Of a DNA stretch of 37,443 nt, positions 10,235 through 21,417 are shown one piece after another. The notes beneath the pieces are model-generated. The model was not told the origin of the DNA. It saw nothing but the letters and a program-made list of their open reading frames with translations, and did no database searches. The position numbers and the translations under genes are program-made. Where the stretch lies: contig WMKJ01000116.1 of the NCBI GenBank assembly GCA_009733715.1, forward strand, positions 1-37,443, written 5' to 3'. Within the stretch, counting starts at the first letter, position 1. Every line of letters begins with the position of its first letter. The stretch comes from Herpomyces periplanetae. Lineage: Eukaryota; Ascomycota; Laboulbeniomycetes; Herpomycetales; Herpomycetaceae.

Positions 10235-11598
10235 TATCCTAAACGTTAACCGATCATTGCCCATGAGCTTGTTACATTTAATTCATCAACTTAGCCTGGA
10301 ATACTTATTCTCCCCATAACACCCAGAGTATATTCTACTAGCCCATTCCATTCCCTAGTAGCCTTAATTTCCATACTTCACTTCGTGTATTTTACCCATT
10401 TTCAAACCTTTTGTTACCAGCTTACTCGCATTCTGCTTCCTTTTCACCATGATGCATGCTCTTCGAATTACATTAATTCTCTCATGAACTATGAATTTTT
10501 CTCTGGCTCTGACTACTCTCATTTCCCGAGATTATTCCACTATGATCTCTTCTTAACATCTTCATCACAATCCCCCCCCCTCTTACTGTCTTCCTTTCAT
10601 CCTGTGAATTTTGATCGTTGCATGTTCTTCAAGCCAAATTAATCCACTCAACTCTTGCTTGCTTGAATCACACGTCTTACCTTACCTCATCCCATCCAAA
10701 ATTTTGCCATATTCTTGCCTTCACTAAGCGCTAAAAGTTCTCTCCACACTCAATTATAAGCGCGCGCGCGCGTGCATACTCTAGGTATACCCGAAATGCA
10801 CATGTACAGCATAATTGCCTTGGCCTGATATTGCAATACATGCCCTGGCTTAACCTTTAGTGTACGACTAACATATTGGTTAAGAATTTGACTCGTAGCA
10901 ACAGAGATGAACGTTCTATAATACCACTAATTAGCTTTCGATGCCACGACACCTACATCTTACCTGCCTGTGCGAACGCGAATGCACACGTTAACATCCA
11001 AGTGTATCCCTTTACCCAGGCCCTTGTTAAAGTGGTTCAAGCTTCTTTCAATAATATGCCACCGTCTATGCGTATCATCTTACCCTGCAAGAATTGTATC
11101 CCCTTTCGTCTAGCTCACCTTGCTCTCTTAAAACGGTTCCAATACATCACCTAGCCTAAATCAATACAATAAACTCTTTAAATTGCTGCTTTTCTACAAT
11201 ATAAAGCCGTCTGTCGCTACTTTGATCCATCCAGCGAACACACGCTTAACTTAAAACAACTTAGTTATCCCACTTTCCTTCACCTCCGTAACAATTATCC
11301 TTCCTTTCTCACGTTCTTTCATTCATTGATTCATTCATTCATAGTGTCATCACGTCCTGCCTCCGCCGCCGCCGTCGCCGACGCCCCATTCGTCGCCGTC
11401 GCAATTCTCGACAGCTTCTTTCATCGTCCATCTTCACCAAAGCCAACTAATCGAGTAACTTAGATTAGCTCCACGTTCGCTAGCTCTAATTTGGACATCC
11501 ACTTCACCCATAAATGTTCAGACCAATACATCTACAACTACATCTTGAATCCCTTTCTTCCTTAATTTCACTTCCATGGTTAAAGAAGCTTCGTTTTG
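10235..11598. other. Convergent intergenic region with simple repeats
   Basis: 1.36 kb between two convergent genes (zinc finger + and CCT4 -), pyrimidine-rich on the plus strand throughout. It contains an alternating GC run (10760-10773), an ATTC-type repeat (about 11319-11342) and a CCG/GCC-rich patch (about 11359-11402). Open frames at 10385-10642 and 10876-11154 have unremarkable composition and no recognisable product; I do not call them genes. Confidence 0.5.
10760..10773. repeat. Alternating (GC)n run, possible Z-DNA
   Basis: Fourteen bases of uninterrupted alternating GC inside AT-rich intergenic DNA. Alternating GC of this length is a classic Z-DNA-prone sequence; whether it matters here is unknown. 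Confidence 0.7.
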
Positions 11599-13683
11599 CT
11601 AACGAGACATAATCCAATCATCAACTCGCAACAAAACTTTCACCGTTTCCGCCGCCAACTCAACCGCACTAGTGCTCACTAACAATGGCTGTAGCACACT
11701 CTCTTCTGCTGCCATGTCGGCTTTCACCCCACCACTCTTAATACTCACACCGGCATTCCGCTGTCCTTGAGCATGTCGGTGTCGTAACTCTGTCACAACG
11801 CGAACTGCGTTAAGTCCTGCATTCTCCGCCAAAGTAGTGCTAATCACTTCCAACGCTTGCGCAAACTCCCGCCAACAAATTGCTTCACTGCCACTTAACT
11901 CACGCGCTCGCTTCATAATCTGGTGGGCTATCTCGCTTTCACCTGCTCCGCCCCCCGCTAGGAGCGCCGGTTTTTTCACTAGACACCGTATCGCACATTG
12001 CGCGTCATGAAGACTGCGTTCAGCTTCATCTAATACTAAGGAATTGGCTGCTCGAACAACAATTGAAACGGTTTGACTTCCTGATTTAACACCAGTAACC
12101 TTGACATAACGTGCCCCACCACTCTGAACTTCTTCAACTAAATCAGCAGAACCTAACTTATCCTCACTAAAAGAGTCAATATCCGCAATTGGTTTACAGC
12201 CCAAACTTCTGCTGATAAATTCTACATCAGTTCTTTCAATATCCCGAATTACCAAAATGCCCGATTTGGCTAAAAAGTGCAAGCTAGTTTCGTTAACGGC
12301 ATCACGCAGAATTGATTTCTGAATTAGCAGCACGTTGCACTTCGCCTTTTTGATTTTTTTCACTTGATTTAACAGATAAGTTCGTTCTTCCTTTAAAATT
12401 CGGTCCATTTGACGATAATCATTAACCACAATTTGATTTTCCATATCTGGTTTCGGGGCGCTCAATTGAAACTGGATTAGCCCAATTCGGGCTTTTTCCA
12501 TTCGCCATGGACCGCCAGCACTTTTAACAACGTATTGCTCGAGGACCAAGCCCTCGACTAATGCACTCTCATCTAGCGTGCCGCCAGTTTTCTTGATAAT
12601 TTTAATATTGTTAAGGTCCACGTTATCTTCTAAATTTGACTCAATAATTTTTAAGACCGAGTCTACAGCAATATGTGCCAATTTGAATTCCTGTGACACC
12701 AGTTTAGATGACAACGAAGTTGACGCAGCCTTGAGCAAGGTAGGACGATCGTTCAGGGAAATGGGAATGGACATGTCCGTTAAAATTTTAACTGCTTCAC
12801 TAGCAGCACGTTGAAACGATTCAGATATGACAGTCGGGTGGATACCCTTGGTGAGTAACTTTTCTGCAGCACTAAGAAGAGATCCTGCGATAACCACAAC
12901 TGATGTTGTTCCATCACCAGCTTCAACGTCTTGTGTGTTGGAAAGATCCACCAATATTTTAGCGGCTGGATGCATGACACTCATGTCACGAAGCATTGTA
13001 CTTCCATCGTTTGTCTATAAGGAATTGCGTGGGGTAGGGTTAATGAATTTTTTGCACTTTCTTTAACGAAATGTGAGTGTGGTTGAATAATGGCAACCTA
13101 ACTTACAATCAATGTCGCGCCTTTGGAGTTTTCGATCTATAGTAAACGAGTTAGAGTCTCATCAAGGATGAAATGGTCTAGTTAAAATTTGACATGTACA
13201 GGAATAGTGTTTCAAACAAAGACTTACCATTTTGTCCATACCTCTAGGACCCAGGGACTATATATTAGATAAAAATGTTAGTCAGGTTCAGAAGCAGCAC
13301 AAATTAAAACAATTTAAGAAATTCCGGGCTAATGTACCGTACGAATAACGTCGGCGACGGCTAATTTTAACGTAAAAATCTGTTAGCGTGAAACGTTACC
13401 TGGGTGTAGAGTAAAAACAAGCAATTGAGCTACTAACCTCTCGCAGCGACCAAGTTTGACGTGCGAACAGCTTGTGGTTTTTCCTTATTCTAACAAAAAA
13501 TTTTCATATAAATATACACTCGTATGCATTAACACAGTCCAATTTCAGAGTGGGAGAAAGGAATATAGGGCCTGCTTGAGAAGCCCGATCCAAATAATAA
13601 TAGTGTAGCAAGGATTAATGCAAGTGTTAACATACCTTGAACACCATAGAAGGTGCTCCGCTTGAAATTGTTGGAGCAGCCAT
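11599..13683 (-). CDS. CCT4: T-complex protein 1 subunit delta (CCT4 chaperonin)
   Basis: Subunit of the cytosolic TRiC/CCT double ring that folds actin, tubulin and WD-repeat proteins. Six exons (minus): 13636-13683, 13438-13489, 13338-13360 (23 nt), 13228-13257 (30), 13107-13136 (30), 11599-13014; 532 residues, close to the usual ~530-540. All five introns (77-146 nt) lie in the first 62 codons. The joined start reads [68 protein letters not shown] motifs TNDG (62-65) and GDGTT (94-98, Asp95) are intact. Later blocks ([60 protein letters not shown]) are CCT4-like. CTAAC-type branch sites precede several acceptors. The first 40 bp after the ATG are supported by phase and weakly by homology. 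Confidence 0.95.
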
Positions 13684-14632
13684 GACTAGTTAAGTATAAA
13701 CGGTACGATAAACGTAGATGGAGTGTACAAAAGTCTAAATTGGTGAAAGAAGTACTGATTCACCAAAGTTTAAGTTAAAATGCGAAAATAACACGCTAGA
13801 ATGTTAAGTGTATTGTAATGTTAGCATACGAAATCACGTAGATGAATGAATTATATAGAAATATTTTTTCCCATACACAACAGTCTGTGAAAATATTCAG
13901 AGAAACAAATTATCTAGATATAATACACAAGCAAACCTTTATACGCATACATTTAAATACGCGTTCTGATCAAAACTTCAAATCAGTAAAATGTGCTAAA
14001 TTGTTTAAATCAATTTGTCCCATCACCACATTCTTTTCAGCTTTTCACCTTCGAAGCAGCGAAGCGACGGCACGATCACGTGAGCGGCACGGGACAGGCC
14101 GGATGTGGCGCAGCGGCGAGCTTCGTTTTAAGGACGAGTGAAAGTAAAACAAAGTCTTGGAGGCAAGATACGCGACGAGGTTTAGTCGAGACGAGGATAA
14201 GTTTTATATTAGTTCTGTACACGGATTATACGGTTAAGTTAACAGTTCAAGAGAAGTTATCGAGTCGGGAGAATGATTGGATTTGGTGTAAAGTTAATAA
14301 TACGTTAGAGTTTAATCAGGTATAGTTTTAACTGGTTGAAAGCTGGATTTTTGGCAAGTGAGGAGAGAGAATCAATAGATGGGTATACAGGTAGTTTCAA
14401 CAAGATTTCAGTTAACAAAAAGGGTGACCTTAGGTATACGTTTAAAGTTAGGCAGATAATTGTGCATTGTTAATTACCTTTGCGGCGTTCAAGTATAAGC
14501 AAAGTGAGGAATAGAGATCTAGCTGCCATAATAACGAACAGCGTTGTAAATTGGCGTATCAGTGTGTTAAAGTGAATATATACGCACGCGCAATTTATTG
14601 TACAGAATATTGTCGTGTGAAGTTATCAAGTC
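13684..14632. promoter_or_regulatory. Bidirectional promoter region between CCT4 and RPT1
   Basis: 949 bp between two divergently transcribed proteostasis genes. Most is AT-rich, but about 14050-14130 is GC-rich and contains CACGTG at 14077-14082. Open frames at 13842-14141 and 13993-14325 run through this island with no recognisable product. I looked for the Rpn4 PACE element (GGTGGCAAA) and did not notice it. Confidence 0.5.
14077..14082. promoter_or_regulatory. CACGTG E-box in the CCT4/RPT1 promoter
   Basis: CACGTG in the flank GATCACGTGAGC, at the centre of a GC-rich island midway between divergent starts. Position and island make it a better candidate regulatory site than an isolated hexamer, but this is inference. 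Confidence 0.35.
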
Positions 14633-16414
14633 ATGCCGAGCGCTACGGGGACGAATTGGGAAAAGTATCAAAAAAACTTTGCCGATGATGAAGAGCCTGA
14701 AAAAAAAATTGTACCGTTAACGGATGAGTATGTCCAACGTTTGTTACTTTATATTGGATATCCGCACTTTTGGTGTCATGCTATATGTCCTAATTTTCGT
14801 GATTGTGTACAGGGACATTCAAGTTCTTAAAACTTACGGCGCTGCACCGTACGCAGCTGAACTAAAGCGTTTGGAAAAAGAGATTAAGGAAAAACAAGCT
14901 ACGGTTAACGAAAAAATTGGTAATTATACTTTTGTGAATGCATGATTTAATGGTTTACCTTAACACACTATTCTAACAGATATCAAATTGGATACACTTT
15001 CACATTAGGCATAAAGGTAATTCTACGTAAATATGAAATGTACATTCAATCTTTACGATGCTATGAATGTAAAGAGGGGTGGGGATGAAAGAGGAATTTA
15101 GTTACCAGAAATAATCTGGCCTTAAGTTTCTATTGTTAATACGTTTATGGTGCAACTAACATTACCCTTCGTACAATAAGGAATCCGACACTGGACTTGC
15201 ACCTCCGCATTTATGGGACCTAGCAGCTGATAGACAACGTATGCAAGAGGAACAACCTCTTCAAGTTGCACGTTGTACGAAAATTATCCAGGATGAAAAA
15301 GATGCAGAGAAACATCGTTACGTTATAAACGTCAAGCAGATAGCAAAGTTTGTTGTGAGCTTGGGTGACTATGTTAGTCCCACGGATATTGAAGAGGGAA
15401 TGAGAGTTGGGTAAGTGTGTACACATTTAATTTTACACATATAAGAGCTGAATAGCCAGTACAATAAAGCAAAGACAGTAATGATGGATTTATTAACTTA
15501 TTCAACTGGTATTCAATGCCTGAGGAATCAACAGCGTCGAACGGAACAAATATCAAATTATGATGCCATTACCCCCCAGAATAGATCCTAGTGTTACTAT
15601 GATGACAGTTGAGGATAAGCCTGATGTAACATATGGAGACGTTGGAGGGTGTAGAGAACAGATTGAAAAACTCCGTGAAGTTGTGGAAATGCCACTTCTT
15701 TCCCCCGAAAGGTTTGTTAACCTGGGAATAGATCCACCAAAAGGAGCTTTACTATATGGGCCGCCCGGTACAGGAAAAACATTATGTGCACGGGCCGTGG
15801 CAAATCGAACGGATGCAACGTTTATTCGAGTGATTGGAAGTGAACTAGTTCAGAAATACGTCGGTGAGGGAGCTAGAATGGTTCGAGAATTATTTGAAAT
15901 GGCAAGGACTAAGAAAGCATGTATTATATTCTTCGACGAAGTTGACGCTATTGGTGGCGCTAGATTTGACGATGGAGCCGGAGGAGATAATGAAGTTCAG
16001 CGTACTATGTTGGAATTGATAACTCAATTAGATGGGTTCGATTCACGAGGAAATATTAAGGTTATGTTTGCGACAAATCGACCGTCTACGTTGGATCCGG
16101 CGTTAATGCGACCTGGGCGAATTGATCGAAAAATTGAATTTTCCTTACCCGACATGGAAGGTCGAGCAAATATTCTTCGTATTCATGCAAAGAGTATGTC
16201 TGTTGAAAGGGATATAAGATGGGAACTTATTTCCAGATTATGTCCAAATGCGACGGGTGCTGAATTGAGGAGTGTAGCTACGGAAGCAGGAATGTTTGCT
16301 ATACGAGCTCGTCGAAAGGTTGCCACAGAAAAAGACTTTCTCGCGGCTGTCGATAAGGTTATCAAGGGAAATCTCAAGTTTAATTCGACGGCTACGTATA
16401 TGCAATATAACTGA
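14633..16414 (+). CDS. RPT1: 26S proteasome regulatory ATPase RPT1 (PSMC2)
   Basis: AAA+ ATPase of the proteasome 19S base that unfolds substrates. Exons: 14633-14727, 14813-14919, 15009-15016 (8 nt), 15181-15410, 15535-16414; introns 85, 89, 164 and 124 nt; 439 residues (human 433). Junctions are fixed by conserved text: [30 protein letters not shown] and [14 protein letters not shown]. The 8-nt exon GCATAAAG completes Gly and adds Ile-Lys, giving GIKESDTG exactly as in animals. The N-terminal helix ([18 protein letters not shown]) is a coiled coil. Walker A is GPPGTGKT (222-229), Walker B IIFFDEVD (277-284), and the arginine-finger region [11 protein letters not shown]. The [16 protein letters not shown] segment is specific to Rpt1. 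It ends in MQYN. The start has no upstream in-frame competitor. Confidence 0.95.
15009..15016 (+). other. RPT1: 8-nt microexon of RPT1
   Basis: GCATAAAG, flanked by ...CACATTAG and GTAATT. Intron 2 has a branch-like TTCTAAC whose own following AG is only two bases away, too close to be used. The next AG downstream is the one before this exon. Skipping the exon would lose GIK and shift the frame. Inferred from phase, signals and family sequence. Confidence 0.85.
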
Positions 16415-16749
16415 TGGGGTTGATATCTTGAAAATTTAGTAGTAAGTGCATGTGTGAACCCCGCGAGCCTGTACTTGGGCTTGGGCTGGAGTTACGTTGT
16501 TTCAAGAGTTGATGCCAATTGTACCGTGTGTCATGCATCGTGTGCCATTCCGTTTTGTTGCATCAGTATAGATTTGCCCGTTTGCTCACTGTGGACGTTT
16601 ATACAAATCATTGTACACACGCTTGTACGTGTGTAAAATGTTCCTTGGTCAACTTACTCCCTTGTTTCGTGTCTCGTTTCTTCCTATGTACCAATCAAGT
16701 TGGATTAAATTTAATCGTTGAACTATAATGGTATCACTGTACTTTGGTT
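16415..16749. other. Convergent 3' spacer between RPT1 and PFA4
   Basis: 335 bp between two convergent stop codons, presumably 3' UTRs of both. T/G-rich on the plus strand, with short frames only. No gene or structured RNA recognised. Confidence 0.6.
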
Positions 16750-18163
16750 TTAATGAACCTTGTGTTTGGTATGCTTGCTCAATTTCTCTGCTAGATTTTG
16801 TCTAATGACTGCCAAAGGAACATCATCATCAGTATTACTATCAACTTGAGTTAATGAAGAATCGCCTAAACTGGTTGACTCAAATGGCAGAGCATTTCCC
16901 CTTTTAGAGTTGCAAATTTTGTGCACAAGAGTAGCGTGCAAAGGTTTAAAAGTGAACTTGGACATTCGGATGGGATCTGGAGGAGGCCAACCAATTGACG
17001 GATCTGGAAAAGTAAAAAAGACGTTAATTTTGTTATCACCAATGGATAAACATGAAGGCGTTTGGTAATGATAAACCAGTGCTGAACAAACCTTGTAAAC
17101 CGTTAGTCTGAAATGACATTCCACTTTCAGCCGACGGGGTAGTTGCAAATGGCCAAAACCATTGTAAAAGCTGTCAGAGGAATATGTAGTATCACCCGTT
17201 AGTAGTGTTGACACGAAAATAATAAATGGATATACTAACGTTTGTGCTTCCCATGCATTGGCACAGATTATTCCATATTCCTATATCGTAAGGGAATTCT
17301 TGAAGAGAAATGGATATTGGAGAACCATCGACACCACAAAGATAACCACCGTTAGCCCTAGCCTGACGAACAAGTGTAGCATGACGATCGATTTCCCATG
17401 ACTCAATAGTGGTGATGTTTAATGCTATTTCAAATAATGATCTTACGAGTGTTATGAAAACGAGAAAAAGGGTAACTGTATTAAGGAGAACTAACGTGAA
17501 TAAATGGAACATTTGACCGTTTGTAGGGCCCAAGTGAATGGGCCAAAATCTATTGTCCCATATAATGCGAATTCTGAGATAAAGCTGCCATCCCAAGTGG
17601 ATCATGGATAATACTGAATAGAAGAGAAATCGCATAAAATGAGGTAGAGTTGTATGCGACACACAATTTCCCGTCCATGGGCAATGATGGTCCATTTTTA
17701 TGATACATGATCCACAGATGCGACAATGGTGTGCTCGAGAAGGTTTATACCATTCACACTTTTTACACCAATTCTGCGTCAACCAGATTAAGTCGCGTGT
17801 GGTTAACTTGCCGGATAACTTCTGCTTAATCTCAACCTCAGACATACCGGCCGGGATTGTATCTGGCTTATGCAATCTCGACACGCCGGCTGCTACGGTA
17901 AAGCAAGCGCGCATATAGCATATCCAAAGACTGGCTATGAGTATTATAAAGATTATAATTTCTCGGGTATGGTTTGAATTTCGGGGAATCGTTTTGCATG
18001 GGTCGACACGCCTGCGGAAAATCACGTCAAGTATTCCAGAGGAGCATAGAGAAGGTAATTGTGTAAAAGGTTCAGGCAAGTAGATAAATAAGACTTGGGA
18101 TGTTGTCGAAAGAAAAAAGATGAGTGAGCTAACAATACAGATGAATATATACCTCGTGTTCAT
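16750..18163 (-). CDS. PFA4: DHHC palmitoyltransferase, PFA4 type
   Basis: ER membrane S-acyltransferase; yeast Pfa4 palmitoylates chitin synthase Chs3 and amino-acid permeases. Exons (minus): 17240-18163, 17092-17170, 16750-17003; introns 69 nt (GTTAGT, branch ACTAAC) and 88 nt (GTTTGT); 418 residues. Residues 7-29 and 68-92 are membrane segments. The cysteine-rich domain (133-168) contains CKKC, HHCRIC and DHHCPWTGNCVSH, with catalytic DHHC at 158-161. PHFMRFLFY and two more membrane segments (about 180-200 and 218-245) follow, then the TTxE motif (TTIE, 251-254). Exon 2 supplies LLQWFWPFATTPSAESG, and exon 3 opens with PSIGWPPPDP, a Pfa4-like tail motif. The usual DHHCPWTxNCVGxxNYPHF block is retained with local changes. 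Exon 2/3 boundaries are supported by phase more than by close homology. Confidence 0.88.
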
Positions 18164-18381
18164 GATGAAAATAATCCGGTAAATGGTCTGCGTGAGAAAG
18201 TTGGAAGATTCCGCGTTCGTATTTAGTGGTCTGAAGGCTTAAGACGCGAAAAAACATTGATCATCGGAGTTAACTTGATCCGTCACAAGCCGCATTGTTT
18301 GGTTTTAGGAAAATAGAAAAGAAAATTGTAAAGTTAAGATTTATGGGAAAGATTCCTTGACGGGTCGTTTTAAGTGTGATT

Positions 18382-20596
18382 TTATCGTTTTTCGGAGACG
18401 ATCCGCATCCCAATCCATAGTTTAGGTGACAGGTTAACTTGAATCCATCGCCCACGGGATAGTTTACGAGTATAGTATTCCCCGAAACATATCAATTCGG
18501 ATGGTTGGGCTAAGATACTTTTGATAATGGAGAAATTAATAGGGTAATTTGATTTAGCGCATAGGTATACACGACCAAGTAAGAGAGCATTGAAGGTTGA
18601 AGGATTTGTCCAATTTTGAACACCTCTGATGATATGAGCGCTCTCCCATGCAACAATAGGATGAGTAGTTAAATTTGTAAAGGTTAACTTTAATTCATTG
18701 TTGGGTAATGGGGGTGAAATAAAATCACTAGATTCACTGATCATGATATCTATTTTTGAGAAAAAAATACTTTTCTCAAGCAAAGTAAGATTAGTGACGT
18801 CGGATTTATCAACGACTAATTGTATCAACACTGGTTTATCGACGGGGGGTATAATTGTTAAATTTCTTGAAACTGGAATAAATGTAGACGTTAGAAATCG
18901 TGTAACACCTGTCTGTAATGCTAGGTTCGTGATATGTAAATGTATAGGTACTATGCGATATTCATTCAGATTATAAACACTAATTTGCGTAGATTTATTG
19001 TATAGGGGTTTATGATCTTTGACTAACTCTTTCAAGTCACCTGTACTGGAAGGCAATGGAATTGAATTTAAAATGTTAAATCGACGGGGAGAGTTGGATA
19101 AGTAGTCTTGTAATAGTGTAATAGAAACACCACCAGGATAATTTAGTCGAGAGGCACCCAGCCGTACTAAAGAAATACTTGCAGTAATTAATATTATAAA
19201 AATAGAAGCCAAAACTATTAGCAGCTTCAAGATCCTCTTTTTGCGAAAACGGGAAAATTTTGGTATTAGGGGATATTTGTGAAGGAATGGTTTAGACGGG
19301 TAGAATACACGGGACGTTTCAGCGATTCCAATTGCCATAATTCCAGTTATAACGGGCGCAATGTAAATGATGAAGCGCAATTCCTTGTGGTCCAGCATGC
19401 TCATGATAAGTGTGTACACAATGCATAGAGAAAGCAAAGGGCGAATTGAGGGATGAAAAAGCCAAGCTATAGTGAGGGATAGAGTAAGGAAAAATGAATT
19501 AAACAGCATTCGGGGTAAGGCGAACGTAAAGTAATAGTGTGCTGGCTGAGAACCCCACAGTTTAGAGCGGTTGTGAATAACGTTGAACCAGAAAGCGGAG
19601 AGTTCGGGCCAGATGGTATGATTAAATTGAGAAGACAAAAACTTGGGGCATCGAGAGAGAAATAAAGGAGGAATAAGGGTGTTGAGAGTACTGAATTCGA
19701 AATGATTGAATACGGGCGACCATAGGATTGAGTCGAGTCTAGAAAACGTAGCGTATGCGGGAAGTAAGCCGAGGATAGCAGGAAGAATGAAAGAGAAAAG
19801 TAAGGGATAAGAAAAGGTTAATATAGAAGAGGATGAAGAAAAACGTGACGAGGGAATTGTAAAGTAAGAGATAAGGGAAGCAGTGGCAGCCAGAAGGGAA
19901 ATTTCCATACGAAAAACAGCAGCGCAGAAAACTAAGAGAGCAAGAGAAAAGGTGAGGATGAGTATGGCAAACCGGGAATTATGCTTGTGGGTTAGTACAA
20001 GTAAGGTAAAGGCGAGATTAGTGAAAGGGAGGGCGAAAGAGTTTGGAAGGGTACGAGAAGCGTAAAAGTTAACGTGAAATTGAGCGATTTGAAGTATTGT
20101 GAACCATATGGCAACATCGTTACCGTAGGTATGAGCAAAGGCTTCTCTTAGAGAAATGAGGGATAAAGCATTGGTTAAACCGAGAGTAGCACGAACGATT
20201 AATTGCGTGGTTAAGGGATTATTAGGGGAGTAGAGATGAATCCAAGGTTTAGAAAGATAAGCGAGTATAAGAGGACCAAGAAAGGAACGGGGGACGGGAC
20301 CAGGAAACGATATATGGTCAAATTTGAATAAATTTGTATGAGTAGGGAGTAATTCAAGGGAAGAAATTGTCCAGGGAGGTGTGCCGTAACGCAAAAAGTC
20401 GTGAACAGCTTGAATTGAGAATGATTCTTCTACTTTAGTATACGGAGTACAGTAAAGGTAGAGTAGAATAATTGAAGGAATAAGTAAAGCGGTAAGAGCA
20501 TCTAAAAGGTGTACGTAGATGTGAATAACTGAAGGGGATATTAGGAGGGGGAAAATTGGAAACAAATGATTATAACTTACACGGTAAATTTTTCAT
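18382..20596 (-). CDS. ALG12: ALG12 alpha-1,6-mannosyltransferase
   Basis: ER-lumenal GT22 enzyme that adds the eighth mannose, in alpha-1,6 linkage, to dolichol-PP-GlcNAc2Man7 during N-glycan precursor assembly. Exons (minus): 20581-20596 (16 nt: ATG AAA AAT TTA CCG T) and 18382-20528; intron 52 nt with GTAAGT, branch TCCTAAT and acceptor CCTTCAG; 720 residues. The long exon has no usable upstream ATG, so the spliced start is required. After a hydrophobic segment comes PYTKVEESFSIQAVHDFL, then DHISFPGPVPRSFLGP, both diagnostic of ALG12. HNRSKLWGSQPAHYYFTFALP, DHKELRFI and NYPGG are further GT22 landmarks, and about ten membrane segments can be counted. HLHITNLALQTGVTRFL in the tail matches the family. 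At 720 residues it is longer than yeast (551) or human (488) ALG12, through the C-terminal lumenal part. Confidence 0.93.
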
Positions 20597-21417
20597 GATT
20601 AATTTGGCATGTCGAGAGGGAAAAAATGGCACAATTAATGCATTGAATGGAAGAACAAAGATAAAATTCGCGTGTTGGCGAGAAATTTGAAAGAAAATTT
20701 GGCGAAAATAAAAGATGCGGGTTCGGAAAAAAAAAAATCCGAGAAGCGGGACGGGAAGATCTTTTGGGCGAAGGAGGGGAGGAGAAGCAGAAAGTTTGCG
20801 TGGTGAATGACGATGAAAGGGTTAAATACGCGCGAGTAGGTTTACGTTGGGCTACGAAATGTTTTTTTTTGGGTTCGGAAATATTATTTACGGTACGAAA
20901 TATGGGGAGGGAGAGGGAGAAGGTTGAGGAATAGCTAGGGAGAAAGTTTTAACATGAATTTTTAGTATCTGTATTGATTGCTAATGCAATAACGATACTT
21001 TCGGAAGATCGATTTCTGGCGCGAAGTAAGTTACGGAAAGTGTTAAAAGCAGGATTATAAGGAGAAGATTTTACATAAAGTTGTGGGGACGAGGGGAGTG
21101 GTGTTACGGGTAAATATACGGGTTGTTAACGTTAATCAAGTTGGATACAGTGGAAATGCGGTTGATGCTAGCTTTGCATCGAACAGCGCGAGTATGAAAG
21201 TTCGAACTCTGCGTTTAATTACTAGTATACGGATGGTGTCAAGGTGTAAGTATAGTTAATTAAGAAAGGGAGGGAGACTAGAAGGTTAATTGAGGATGAA
21301 TAGTTCCGTTAATACCGATAAATATACTCATAATTATTTATGAAGCGTTGTGGGGTTAATGAAGGAAGGGGAATTTTAAGGCGATAATCTAAGTGAAGTA
21401 AAGGGAAATTAACAGGG
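20597..21417. other. Intergenic, ALG12 promoter and LCL3 3' flank
   Basis: 820 bp, strongly purine-rich on the plus strand (pyrimidine-rich on the coding strand of ALG12), with short A and T runs. A GTTCGAACTCT sequence near 21189 resembles a tRNA B box, but no cloverleaf can be drawn around it. No gene recognised. Confidence 0.55.

Noticed and set aside
10876-11154. 92-codon plus-strand frame between the zinc-finger gene and CCT4
   Set aside because: Does not begin with a good ATG, has no motif and lies in a convergent 3' region.
13842-14325. Open frames between CCT4 and RPT1
   Set aside because: They run through the GC island of a divergent promoter and resemble no protein.
21184-21200. 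tRNA B-box-like GTTCGAACTCT
   Set aside because: No box A at the right distance and no cloverleaf; probably a chance palindrome (AGTTCGAACT).
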